Below are positions 36,802 to 45,625 of a DNA stretch of 64,000 nucleotides, one piece after another (position 1 is the stretch's first letter; each line of letters starts with the position of its first letter). The stretch is from Termitidicoccus mucosus. GTDB lineage: Bacteria > Verrucomicrobiota > Verrucomicrobiia > Opitutales > Opitutaceae. A program made the position numbers and the translations under genes. The DNA lies in contig NZ_CP109796.1 in the NCBI RefSeq assembly GCF_038725785.1, forward strand, positions 7,006,501-7,070,500, written 5' to 3'. The notes below the pieces were generated by a model that was given only the letters and a program-made list of their open reading frames with translations, was not told the origin of the DNA and ran no database searches.

Positions 36802-38163
36802 TCACTTGTCGAGTCTGAGCCCCTCCAGTGCCTTGGTGGCTTCTTTGATCGGGGCGAAGGTGGTGTTGAGCATTTCGTCCATGTTTTTTTTGCGGAGGTG
36901 CTCGTCCGTCTTGTCTTTTTGCTCTTTTTCACGCCGGGCGGTTTCTTGTTTTTGCCTTTGGCTCAGGTTATATTTTTCCAATGCATGATTTTCATCTTTG
37001 GTGTTTCTTGCGGCGATAATGGCGGCGTCCTCCGCGGTTTCGCGGGCGACGACGCCGGTTTGGAGGACGGTGAGTTTCACCGCGTCTTCGGGAGTGAGGT
37101 TTTGGGTCAGGGCGGCGGCCTGCCGCCAGAACTGAGCCCTTTCGTCCGGTTGCATGGTGTTGGACCGGTAGGCGTGGCGCAGCCGGGGCGGGAAGAAGGC
37201 GAAGGCTTTTTCTTCCTTCTCGAAACTGTTTTCGCCGCCTTTGGCCAGATCGGCGGCGAGGCCGTGCAGTTGTTCCCTCGAGGCATGGTGGCCGAGCAGG
37301 TTTGCGGCGCAGGTGGCCGCGTCGTTGACGAGGGCGATGGACTCGGTGAGGGCGGAATCGTTGTGGCTGGCGTTGAGCAGGGTTTGTTTTTCGGCGAGCA
37401 GCCGGACTTTTTTTTGTGCCCGTTCCTTTTCCGGGAGGTTTGGCGTGGGCGGACAGTTTTCGAGTTTCCAGATTTCGTATTGGAGTTTGAGCAGGGCGAG
37501 GTTTTGGTCGGGAGCGTCCTGGCAGGAATGGTGAAGCTGGGCCTGGTATCTGGGGATTTGGCCGAGGGCGTCCTGGAGTTCCTGGTCGGACGGCTGGGGA
37601 TTTTTGCAATGGCGGCGCAGGGCCATGAATCTTGCCATTTCGGAGTGGCCGCCGAAGGATTTGATTTCTTCCGGATTGAAGAACGGGCTGGGATTTTTGT
37701 GGTCGGCGATGTCCTCCATGGGGATGCCGCTGAACATCTGGCCGGCCAGCATGGCGTGGTGGTGTTCGAGGGCCTTGATGGCGGCCGGGGTCGTCGAGAT
37801 GTGGTTGAATTTCCCGGCCAGTTCGTCGTTCGATGCGGTAAGGATGCCCGCGCAGGTGCCGGCGAGGGCGCAGTGGGTGACGTAGTGCTTGATCAAGGTG
37901 TCGTCGATGGACAGGGTCTTGATTTTTGTTTCCCGGTGCCGGGCGAAGATTTCAGGGGACGGGGTTTCCGGGAGCGGGCTTTGGGGTTTTGCCGCGGTTT
38001 TTCCGGATTGATCGGTATCCGGGGTTTTCCCGGGTTCCGGTGTGCTTTTCCTGTCGGCCCGGATGCCGGTCGCGGTTTGCGGCTTTTCGCGACCATCCGG
38101 CCTTTTGGCGGAATTAAGGCTGCCGTAATTGTTTTTCAGCTTGGCGGTTTTGTCGTCTTCCAT
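36802..38163 (-). CDS. Large helical element protein (453 residues)
   Basis: The ATG at 38163 (MEDDKTAKLKNNYGSLNSAK) is preferred; the frame upstream of it would cross into the divergent promoter region. The first 95 residues are disordered. The middle is helical (CALAGTCAGILTASNDELAG, MARFMALRRHCKNPQPSDQE, RLRHAYRSNTMQPDERAQFW). The C-terminus is a charged coiled coil (KYNLSQRQKQETARREKEQK). It is divergent from the RNA-polymerase-like gene with a 131-base gap that must hold both promoters. I do not recognise it. Confidence 0.6.
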   Translation of the reverse strand: MEDDKTAKLKNNYGSLNSAKRPDGREKPQTATGIRADRKSTPEPGKTPDTDQSGKTAAKPQSPLPETPSPEIFARHRETKIKTLSIDDTLIKHYVTHCALAGTCAGILTASNDELAGKFNHISTTPAAIKALEHHHAMLAGQMFSGIPMEDIADHKNPSPFFNPEEIKSFGGHSEMARFMALRRHCKNPQPSDQELQDALGQIPRYQAQLHHSCQDAPDQNLALLKLQYEIWKLENCPPTPNLPEKERAQKKVRLLAEKQTLLNASHNDSALTESIALVNDAATCAANLLGHHASREQLHGLAADLAKGGENSFEKEEKAFAFFPPRLRHAYRSNTMQPDERAQFWRQAAALTQNLTPEDAVKLTVLQTGVVARETAEDAAIIAARNTKDENHALEKYNLSQRQKQETARREKEQKDKTDEHLRKKNMDEMLNTTFAPIKEATKALEGLRLDK

Positions 38164-38294
38164 GGCGGGTATGCTATGGGCATTTGGCGGCGGGATGCCG
38201 CATGGGGCCGTGGAAAACCTGGAATCTAAAAACGCCGCGCGGGCTTTTTTATAAAATCTTTCCCGGCGGCGCGTCCGGCAATCCAAGGGAAGGC

Positions 38295-41200
38295 ATGGCA
38301 ACGACACCTGATTTGGAGACTGCAATGGAAGGCCTTGCGGGCGCGGAGGCGCGGGAGGCGCCGGATGCGGTGGCGAACCGTCCGCCGCCCGGACTTTTGC
38401 AGCGTTTCATGGAGTCGGCGGCGCTGCTGGTGCGCAGTCAGGACGAGATCTTTTCGCGCGTGCATACCCAGGAGCGATGGGAGCGGGCGAAGGCGGCGGC
38501 GGGTGCGCGTGGAAAGCTGGCGGCCTGGCTGGACGGGCTGCCCGGGCTGGCGGAGGTGCCGGGCTTGGCGGATTGGTTGTATTACAGTCTGGCGGAGGCG
38601 CTGGCGCTGCATGCCGGTTTTGGGCGGAAGGCCGGGGTGGCGGTTCCCGCGGTGTATGCCTCTTTTTTTGAGGACGAGCTGCTGGGGGGCGCGGTGTTGC
38701 CGGAAGCGGTGGCGGCACAATTGGACGCGGTGCTGCCGGGCATGGCGGCCTCGGCTTTGCAGGAATATGAGCGAGGCGGCGGCAGGGAAGGATTTTTAGA
38801 GCGGCTTTCCGGGCGCGCGAGGGTGTTTTTCGACAATGCGTCGGTGTATGCGGCGCGGGTGCGCGGCGAAGACGGGTATTTGCGTCTGCTCGACCCGGAG
38901 TCCGCCGCGAATCTGAACCCCGGCATGCTGGAGGCGATGATGGCGCGGGTGGCGGAAGGCGACATGGGCGCGCCGGAAGGCGTGGAGCATTATTTATTGT
39001 CGCGGGAGCTGGGCGCGAGCCTGCGCACCTTCGGGCTGGAGCCCGGCGGGCTGGGCGCCGGGTTCGCGGATTATCCGGAGCTGGAATCCATGGAACAATT
39101 GGAGCAGGGGCTGGAGACGCCCCGGAAGCTGACACTGTCGGAGACCGCCGGGTATTTTAATCCCGCGATGTTTTTCCGCCGGCCCTTCGAGGTGGCGGGC
39201 CGACGTTTGTCGCCGGTTGCGCTGTTTTATGGTTTTGACGGCAGGATTTCGGAGATTTTCCAAAAATTGCTTTTGGGTGACGCGGCGCTGGTGGATTTCA
39301 ATCCCGCGGTATTGTCGGATTTGTTTGCCGGGGCCTTGGCGGAAGGCCGGGCTTTTGACGACGTGTCCCGCGAGTTGCGCGCCCGGGTGGTGGCGCCGGG
39401 CGCGGGCGGAAGGCCGGATGCGCTGGGGTATTCGCTGCTGGGCGCCCGGACAGGCGGCGCGGATTTTTTGACGGGGCCGGCGGCGGTGGAGGCGGTGTTG
39501 CGGGCGCTGGGGGCGGAGGATCCGCTTTTGGCGGTGCGCATGCAGGAGCATTTTCGCAAATTTCCCCGGCTGCAAGGCGGACGCGGGGCCACCGGGGATG
39601 CCGTGTATGTTGCGCAGGAGCGCAAGCTGTTGCTGGATGGTTTTGGCTTTGGCCGGGTGCCCCTGATGTCGAAGCTGCGATCGACCGTGGTGCCGCTGGT
39701 GCGGGTGCCCCCGCCGGTGCCGGACGCGTTTGGCGAGGCGGTCTATGATGAGACCCGCAGGCTGATGGGCGGGCTGGCGGCGGCGGCGCGGCAACTGGAG
39801 GCGGATGGAGCCTCGATGGAATATCGCGCGCGGTTGCAGGTTTTGATGGGTTATTATGTCCTCGGTCCCGGGGCTTATGATGCGTTGCGCCTGCCGTATC
39901 AGCGTTTGGAGCGCGCCCCGTCGCGCGGGTTTTTGGGCCTGCTGCCCTCTCTGGAAGGCAAGACGGGCTGGTATCGGACGGTGTATGAAGGTTACCGGCT
40001 GCCCTGGTCGGCGCGCCTGATCGCCGCAGCGGACACAGGACTTCCGGCGGATACGATCGGGCTGCCGCCGCTGGACATGGCCGTGCTGCGCGGGCATTTG
40101 CTTTCCCAGCATTTGCACGCCGCGTTTGCGCAGTCCCCCGAGCCCGCCGTGCGGGCCAAGGCGTCTTTTTTCGCGGCGGTATTTGACGCCTGCTCGCGGG
40201 ATTGCCCCGATGCGAATCTTTTCGGGGAATTGCGTTCCCGTGTGCCGCGGGTGTTGCGGCGTCTGGCTGGCGAGGAGGCGGGCATGCCCGGCGCGGTGGC
40301 GGCGGTGACGGGCTGGGTTTCTGACCGCCTGCCGCCAGGCGAGCGCCGGAATTTCGACTATATTTGCGGCCGCGGTTCCCCGGCCTCGAACGGGTATGGG
40401 GCGCGCCGATTTTTGCGGCATCTGGCGCATGTGTGCCTGACCGATCCCATGGTGTCGGATTATCTGACCGGATTGAACCGGGACTGGCGCATGGTGATTT
40501 CGCGATATCCCCGATTGCATGCGCAGTCGTTTCTGGCGGTGCGGACGCGGTTGAACGCGCCCGATGATGAGGCGGTGCGGGTGCATCCCTTGGTCGCGAC
40601 GCCCCTGAACCTGGATTTTGACGGGGACATGATGGAGGTCCAAGCCGTGAAGGAGCTGAATCCCCGGTTTTTGCCCCTGCTCGATGAGCAGGCGGCGGAT
40701 CGCGTGATTTTTGACGCCGGCACGGTGTCCGGCCTGGCCTTTGGCTTGGATTTGAATGCCTTGGAGGGGTTGATCAAGGGCAACATGCATTTCCATGCGC
40801 CCGGAACCCCGAAGGACGGGGCGGTGTGGGGCGGCGATCTTGAGGAGCTGGCCGCGGCGGAATTGCCTGTCCGCGAGGAATTGATCCGGCGCTGCGAAAA
40901 TGATTCCAACGCGCTGGCGGCGGAGCATGCCCGCTTGCTGGGGAAATTCGCCGGGATTTTGGGCGGGGCGGATGACCCCACGGCGACCGGGGCGTTTCTG
41001 GCGGTGGACGAGGGAGGCCGGACCACACGGGTGTCCCGTCTGGCGATGCATCTGGTGATGGAGCGTTTGCTGGGCCGCGACACCGTGGCCGCCGCGTTTG
41101 GCGACCGGTATCTCGCGGACGGGGTGCGCTCCCGCACCGAGGCGCGGAATTTGTATTCGGGGCTGCTGGCCCGGGCGGTGGAGGCGGGAGAAGCGGAAGG

Positions 41201-43979
41201 GGTGGGAGAGGCGGGAGGAGCGGACGGACTGGCTTTGGAGGCGTCCCGGCCCCCGGTGCTGGGTTTGCTGGCCGGGTGTTATAATCTTGGCAGCTCGCTG
41301 GCGGTGTTGGAAAGCGGTTCGGGCCGGGAGACGGGCTTAACCTTGCACGAGCAGTTGATGTATGTGCATGACGATCCCTTGGTGGCGCGTTTGCGCACGG
41401 TGTTTCGCGAGCGGGTGGTGGCTTTGGAATGCGCTCACGCGCGCGGTTTTCTTTCCGGCGAGTCGGTGACTTCCGCGCTGGTGAGGCTGGAGCGGGGAGC
41501 CGGGGGTGGCAGCGAATGGGAGGCCCGCTTTGAGGCCTTGCGTTCGGCGTATCTTTCGTCCGGGGCGGAGGGGCGGGCGGAGGCGCATGCCCGCGCGCAG
41601 GCGTTTTTGATGGAATGCGCCGAGCGTCTGGACATCGGGACACGGCCCTTGTTGAAGGCGGCGGCGCGCTTGGTGACGGATCGTTATGAAATCGAGCATG
41701 GCGCCCCGCATGTCTGGTCGGAGCAGCTTTTGTCCGGCAAGATCAAGGCGCGGGAGGACGTTTTAGGGCGCGCCTCGGTCGGCGCGGTGCAGGTGGTCGA
41801 TGGTGTGGCGCTGCCCACCTTGCTGGATGATTTGCTGGAAGGGTTCACCCCGGATGGGCTGGCGGTTTCGGGCGGGTATGCCCTGTCGAATTCGGTGGAC
41901 TCCAAGACGGAGGTGCCCATCGCCGGGGAATTTTTAAAGGATCTTCAGGCGGTGTTGCGCCGGGTGAAGGTGGGCCAGGCGCGGGGACGGGAGGGGCGGG
42001 AGGGCGCGGTGCGTTATTTGGTGTCGGATTATGCCCGGCGCGATGGTTTTGTTGATTTGCGCCTCTTGGCGGAACGGTGCAAGTGTCGTTCGGTCAAGCT
42101 GGTCTTTGGTCCCGGCGGTCCGGGCCGGGAGGAGGCAGAGGCATTGGGGCAGGAATTTGGCGTGCGGTTGCGCCGCGTGCCTTTTGACGCCTCTTCGGCG
42201 GCGGCTTTTCTTGGCCGGTGGCACGCCCGTTATCCGGGTTTGTCGCTGGAGGTGGCCAGTCCTTTGTATGGAGGGGGATTTCCGCAGGCCGTGTCCCCGC
42301 GGGCCATCGGGGTGCATCCTATGCTGGGTTGTGTCGCGGAGCGGACTCCCGCGGGCGTGGCGGCGGTGCGCCAGCCCTTGGAGGAACTGCCCCATGTGCA
42401 GTTGCCTGTCGGGGCGCTGGCGGCCGGCGCGATGGGCGAGGACGGTTCCCAAGCCTCGATGCGCATCCGGCATACCGGCGCGTTGTCCCGGGAAAATTAT
42501 TCGAGCCTGGCGGATTACTGGCGCATGAAATACGGCCCGTTTCCCTCGCGCAGCCCCTTTTTCCGCAAGGGTGCGGAGCGTTTGGTGATGGACAATCCGT
42601 TCGCCCACGACCGGCTGAGGGCGAAGGATGTGGCGTTCCAGGCGGCGGTGCGGGCGCCGGACACGCCCGGTTGGCTCCGGGTGGAGTCCGGCGTGGTCGA
42701 GGTGGACGGGATTCAGCTTTATCCCGGCGAGGTTTATTCGGTGCGCGACGGGCGTTTGGTGGCGGGGACGGACCGGCCGGGCCGGATGCATTATTGCCTG
42801 CGGCCGGATGCCTCGCGTTTTGAGGGAGTGGAGCGTGTTTCGGCGACCCGGCTGGTGATGGAATTGCCGGTTGCGCAGGCGGAAAAGCTGGCGGACGGGC
42901 TGCCGGTTTTGGGTTTGAGGGATGTCCGGGTGGACGGGCATCCGGTTTCGGTGCTGAATTTTGACGGTGCGTGCCGGATGATTTTTGACGCCGGCGCGTA
43001 TGCGGCGGTGCTGGGCAAACTGGGTTTGCGACCCGGCGCGCCGGATTTGCCTCCGGTGATTCCGGCGGAGGGCAGTCGTTATCTGCCGGTTGCGGATTCA
43101 GCCCTTCCCGGCGGCGCCCCGGAATTTTTCCGGGTGGCCGAGCCGTCCGTGTTTGCGAAACAGAACGGGGAGTTTGTGCCCGGCGGCGCGGTGTTTTCGC
43201 CCGGCGCTTCCCTGGTTGCGGTTTCATCGCTGCCTCAGTTACGGGAGGTCGCAAAGGGTTTTATGGTGATGTTGGACTATTTGAAATCCCGGCCGTTATC
43301 CCCGTATCCCGCGGTGCTGGCGCCCTGCGCGGGCGAGGTGCGTGTCATCCAGGCGATCAAGACGTGGGGGGATGTCGCGGTTTTCGAGGTTGGCTTCCAG
43401 CCTGCCAAGGGCGGGCCGCTCCAGGTGATTTCGCTAAAATTGCCCGCCGGGCATTTCCCGAGCGCGCGGGAGGGGCAGGCGCTGGAGCCGGGCGATCCGT
43501 TGAGTTTCGGGCACGTCCGTTTGGAGGAGCGCGCATCGCTGCGTCCGGAGTTCCGCCGTGAGTTGGCGGATTATTTGTTCGCCAATTTTAATCAGGAGGG
43601 CCCGGGCATCTGGTCGGCGCATGTGGAATTGCTGGCCCGCGCCTTGGTGTCCCCGGGGAAGGACGGTGACCGGTTTCTTTCGCTCGGGCGCGCTTACAGA
43701 ACCCCGGCCGGGCCTGATGCGCCGGGAGATCTTCGTTTGTTCGATGTGGAGCAGGCCGCGTCGCGGCTGGGCAATATGGATCATGTCATGCTGGGCGGGC
43801 TGCTTAATTTGGGCGCGGTTCGCGGGGGCGACGACCCGGTTTTTAGTCCGGAGGAATTACAGCACTCCCCCCGGGAGCGCGGGCAGCATCCCGTAGGCGT
43901 CGCCTCGCGTTTGTATAAAAACCAGACCCCGGCCCGCGAGGCTGCAGGGGAGGTCATCGCTGCGGGGTTGGGGTTGTAG
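38295..43979 (+). CDS. Divergent RNA polymerase beta-prime-like subunit
   Basis: 1894 residues from the ATG at 38295, preceded by AAGGGA. Residues 555-600 read GKTGWYRTVYEGYRLPWSAR then DTIGLPPLDMAVL, matching the beta-prime pattern GK.GrfR..L.GkRV.YS.RsVI....L...GLP..mA. Residues 765-778 read HPLVATPLNLDFDGD, the double-psi barrel with the three metal-binding Asp (774, 776, 778), as in HPLVC.AFNADFDGDQM. Residues 1386-1395 (SQASMRIRHTG) match the trigger-loop start TQLTMRTFHIGG. Near 1758-1785, YLFANFNQEGPGIWSAHVEL matches the C-terminal YLVNEIQ.VYR.QGV.I.DKHIE. It is longer than typical beta-prime (about 1400) and no zinc-ribbon was found. It is the only large rightward gene in this element. 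Confidence 0.8.
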   Translation: MATTPDLETAMEGLAGAEAREAPDAVANRPPPGLLQRFMESAALLVRSQDEIFSRVHTQERWERAKAAAGARGKLAAWLDGLPGLAEVPGLADWLYYSLAEALALHAGFGRKAGVAVPAVYASFFEDELLGGAVLPEAVAAQLDAVLPGMAASALQEYERGGGREGFLERLSGRARVFFDNASVYAARVRGEDGYLRLLDPESAANLNPGMLEAMMARVAEGDMGAPEGVEHYLLSRELGASLRTFGLEPGGLGAGFADYPELESMEQLEQGLETPRKLTLSETAGYFNPAMFFRRPFEVAGRRLSPVALFYGFDGRISEIFQKLLLGDAALVDFNPAVLSDLFAGALAEGRAFDDVSRELRARVVAPGAGGRPDALGYSLLGARTGGADFLTGPAAVEAVLRALGAEDPLLAVRMQEHFRKFPRLQGGRGATGDAVYVAQERKLLLDGFGFGRVPLMSKLRSTVVPLVRVPPPVPDAFGEAVYDETRRLMGGLAAAARQLEADGASMEYRARLQVLMGYYVLGPGAYDALRLPYQRLERAPSRGFLGLLPSLEGKTGWYRTVYEGYRLPWSARLIAAADTGLPADTIGLPPLDMAVLRGHLLSQHLHAAFAQSPEPAVRAKASFFAAVFDACSRDCPDANLFGELRSRVPRVLRRLAGEEAGMPGAVAAVTGWVSDRLPPGERRNFDYICGRGSPASNGYGARRFLRHLAHVCLTDPMVSDYLTGLNRDWRMVISRYPRLHAQSFLAVRTRLNAPDDEAVRVHPLVATPLNLDFDGDMMEVQAVKELNPRFLPLLDEQAADRVIFDAGTVSGLAFGLDLNALEGLIKGNMHFHAPGTPKDGAVWGGDLEELAAAELPVREELIRRCENDSNALAAEHARLLGKFAGILGGADDPTATGAFLAVDEGGRTTRVSRLAMHLVMERLLGRDTVAAAFGDRYLADGVRSRTEARNLYSGLLARAVEAGEAEGVGEAGGADGLALEASRPPVLGLLAGCYNLGSSLAVLESGSGRETGLTLHEQLMYVHDDPLVARLRTVFRERVVALECAHARGFLSGESVTSALVRLERGAGGGSEWEARFEALRSAYLSSGAEGRAEAHARAQAFLMECAERLDIGTRPLLKAAARLVTDRYEIEHGAPHVWSEQLLSGKIKAREDVLGRASVGAVQVVDGVALPTLLDDLLEGFTPDGLAVSGGYALSNSVDSKTEVPIAGEFLKDLQAVLRRVKVGQARGREGREGAVRYLVSDYARRDGFVDLRLLAERCKCRSVKLVFGPGGPGREEAEALGQEFGVRLRRVPFDASSAAAFLGRWHARYPGLSLEVASPLYGGGFPQAVSPRAIGVHPMLGCVAERTPAGVAAVRQPLEELPHVQLPVGALAAGAMGEDGSQASMRIRHTGALSRENYSSLADYWRMKYGPFPSRSPFFRKGAERLVMDNPFAHDRLRAKDVAFQAAVRAPDTPGWLRVESGVVEVDGIQLYPGEVYSVRDGRLVAGTDRPGRMHYCLRPDASRFEGVERVSATRLVMELPVAQAEKLADGLPVLGLRDVRVDGHPVSVLNFDGACRMIFDAGAYAAVLGKLGLRPGAPDLPPVIPAEGSRYLPVADSALPGGAPEFFRVAEPSVFAKQNGEFVPGGAVFSPGASLVAVSSLPQLREVAKGFMVMLDYLKSRPLSPYPAVLAPCAGEVRVIQAIKTWGDVAVFEVGFQPAKGGPLQVISLKLPAGHFPSAREGQALEPGDPLSFGHVRLEERASLRPEFRRELADYLFANFNQEGPGIWSAHVELLARALVSPGKDGDRFLSLGRAYRTPAGPDAPGDLRLFDVEQAASRLGNMDHVMLGGLLNLGAVRGGDDPVFSPEELQHSPRERGQHPVGVASRLYKNQTPAREAAGEVIAAGLGL

Positions 43980-44052
43980 CTGTCAATTTCGCCAATGTCT
44001 TTCGGTGGGGAAACTGTCCCGGAGGGCATTTGAGATTACCAGTATTTTTCGG

Positions 44053-44514
44053 TTAAATCAGGCCCATTTCCTTCAGGGATGCGTAGCCGTTTTTTTGCGG
44101 ATCCATCTCCGGGCGTCCGACCACGACGTGGTCCGTAAAATCATAATCCATGATGCGGGCCATTTCCTTGACTTGACGAGTTGTACTAATGTCTGATTGG
44201 GAGGGAGCTGGCATTCCGCTAGGATGATTATGGCTTAATATGAATTGGGTCGCCTGGGTCATCAGCAGGCAGCGGAACATCGCTTTTGTGTCCAGCGTGC
44301 TTTGGGTGAGTGTGCCCAGACAGAGCATGTGCCGCCCCAAGGGATGACTTTTTCGGTCCATCGGAATTATCCATGTGCTCTCTTGGAAGGGTCGCGCTTC
44401 GAACGCGTCTTTTATATAGTGATATGCGTGTTCCGCTTTTTCGATTATTATTACGGGCTCCTCGTTTAGGGAGGTTTCGATTTTTTTGAAATTCAGGGTG
44501 ATCTCGTAATGCAT
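44053..44514 (-). CDS. RadC-like JAB-domain protein
   Basis: 153 residues. The JAB/JAMM metal motif is SHNHPSGMPAPSQSD (94-108), preceded by GTLTQSTLDTKAMFRCLLM and followed by DHVVVGRPEMD, as in RadC-family proteins. The helix-hairpin-helix of chromosomal RadC is missing, as in the short versions encoded on plasmids, ICEs and phages. Biochemical role unsettled. It is the last gene of a three-gene leftward group and converges on the polymerase-like gene. Confidence 0.85.
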   Translation of the reverse strand: MHYEITLNFKKIETSLNEEPVIIIEKAEHAYHYIKDAFEARPFQESTWIIPMDRKSHPLGRHMLCLGTLTQSTLDTKAMFRCLLMTQATQFILSHNHPSGMPAPSQSDISTTRQVKEMARIMDYDFTDHVVVGRPEMDPQKNGYASLKEMGLI

Positions 44515-44693
44515 GGGGATTTTGAGGATTGGTTCCGGGCCGGTGTGGCGCAGGGGTGCTTGAAGTCGGGGAGCAGGCGGCGCAGTTCGTATCTGCGTAA
44601 ATTCTGAAGGCCCTTTTTTCCGAGGACCTTGGCGGTGGTGACGGCTCGGAGATGTTCCATTGGGCCTATCGGATGTTTTTCGGGTTTCCCCAT
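44493..44693 (-). CDS. Small basic protein (66 residues)
   Basis: Reads MGKPEKHPIGPMEHLRAVTT, AKVLGKKGLQNLRRYELRRL, then a Pro/Ser tail. It overlaps the upstream gene by 28 nt and the RadC-like gene by 22 nt in other frames. Such overlaps occur elsewhere in this element, but the tail composition is weak, so it is only moderately supported. Confidence 0.45.
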   Translation of the reverse strand: MGKPEKHPIGPMEHLRAVTTAKVLGKKGLQNLRRYELRRLLPDFKHPCATPARNQSSKSPCITRSP

Positions 44694-45115
44694 ATGGTGT
44701 ATCCCTCCCTGGTTATTCCCTGCGGGTTTCCGAGGCCGTCCTGAACTTTTCCTTCTCCGGTTTTGTTGTAGGATGAGTGGCTTTGCCCTCGGTGCTGGCC
44801 TTGCGCGTCCATGATGACGGTGCCGCCCGCCGCGATGACTTTTTTAGCCAATGCAATGGTCTCCGTGTTGAAGAGGCCTTCGTGGCATAACGATACAAAC
44901 GCCACGGTATCCGGGCTTGGATTGATGTCGTGATTGACGGGGATTCCCTGCCTGAGCGCGTCCATTTTGTAGGCACCGGTGGAGGATTTCCGGTGGGGCA
45001 CGCCGAAACCGATGAATGCGTTGGCATGATTTGCCTTCCCCTGATCCTTGCCGAGTTTGTCCACGGTGAGTTTGAAGCCTCGTCTGCCCGCGGTGTTTAC
45101 CGGGATAGTATTCAT
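44666..45115 (-). CDS. Unrecognised element protein (149 residues)
   Basis: The ATG at 45115 (MNTIPVNTAGRRGFKLTVD) fits the MNT start habit of this element. The body reads ANAFIGFGVPHRKSSTGAYK, INPSPDTVAFVSLCHEGLFN, IALAKKVIAAGGTVIMDAQG and SYNKTGEGKVQDGLG. The alternating hydrophobic strands and Gly-rich turns suggest a Rossmann-like alpha/beta fold that could bind a nucleotide. That is inference and no family name is assigned. Confidence 0.55.
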   Translation of the reverse strand: MNTIPVNTAGRRGFKLTVDKLGKDQGKANHANAFIGFGVPHRKSSTGAYKMDALRQGIPVNHDINPSPDTVAFVSLCHEGLFNTETIALAKKVIAAGGTVIMDAQGQHRGQSHSSYNKTGEGKVQDGLGNPQGITREGYTIWGNPKNIR

Positions 45116-45240
45116 GAGTGTGTGTTCTATACGCTCGGGATGATTTTTTCTGAGGCCGGCGGGCGCGAAGCGGTGAAACGAACCCGCCAGCCTCCGTTTG
45201 CCGGGGATTGCTGGGCCACGAGGGAAAAAAGATGACATGG

Positions 45241-45278
45241 GGTGGTCAGGAGGGCGAGAGGCGTCCAACCTGACCACC
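45241..45278. ncRNA. Stem-loop in IS110 left end, candidate bridge-RNA part
   Basis: GGTGGTCAGG pairs perfectly with CCTGACCACC around an 18-nt loop, ending 4 nt before the reconstructed IS110 start codon at 45283. IS110-group elements encode a structured bridge RNA in the non-coding left end. The position and the large internal loop fit, but no full bridge-RNA fold was derived, so this stays a candidate. Confidence 0.3.
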
Positions 45279-45484
45279 GATGATGAATACTAACAAAAAA
45301 CAGGAGAGAGAAACGAAGGCGGCTGAGCAAGGCCGGAAGCAAGCGGGAGCAGAAAGACCTATAGACATATTGACCCGGGGCAACGCCCCGGGGGAGCGAA
45401 GAAGCAAACGAAGAAAGAACCGGGGATGAAACTGGCAACGCTCAGGGTGCTTGGCCAACGGGGACTCAAGTGGCTCACCGCCCA

Positions 45485-45538
45485 CCTGAGACAGGCAGGG
45501 TGCGGGCCCCAAGCGGCCCGCACCCTGCCTGTCTCAGG
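45485..45538. repeat. 24-bp perfect inverted repeat in the IS481-like leader
   Basis: CCTGAGACAGGCAGGGTGCG (first 20 of 24 bases, 45485-45508) is exactly complemented at 45515-45538 around a 6-nt loop. A second inverted pair, GCGGGAGCCGG at 45548-45558 and its complement at 45597-45607, follows before the transposase start at 45626. Both lie upstream of the gene and could form strong RNA hairpins that block read-through from outside. Confidence 0.85.
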
Positions 45539-45625
45539 TTTAAAAAGGCGGGAGCCGGGCGCTCCGCAAGGCGAAGCTGGTGTGTGCAAAACCCATCCGG
45601 CTCCCGCTTCAAACTCTACACGGTC

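Noticed and set aside
38994-41051. 685-residue minus-strand open frame inside the polymerase-like gene
   Set aside because: It has His/Gln/Arg-rich random composition, and the plus strand carries the catalytic DFDGD and other ordered motifs.
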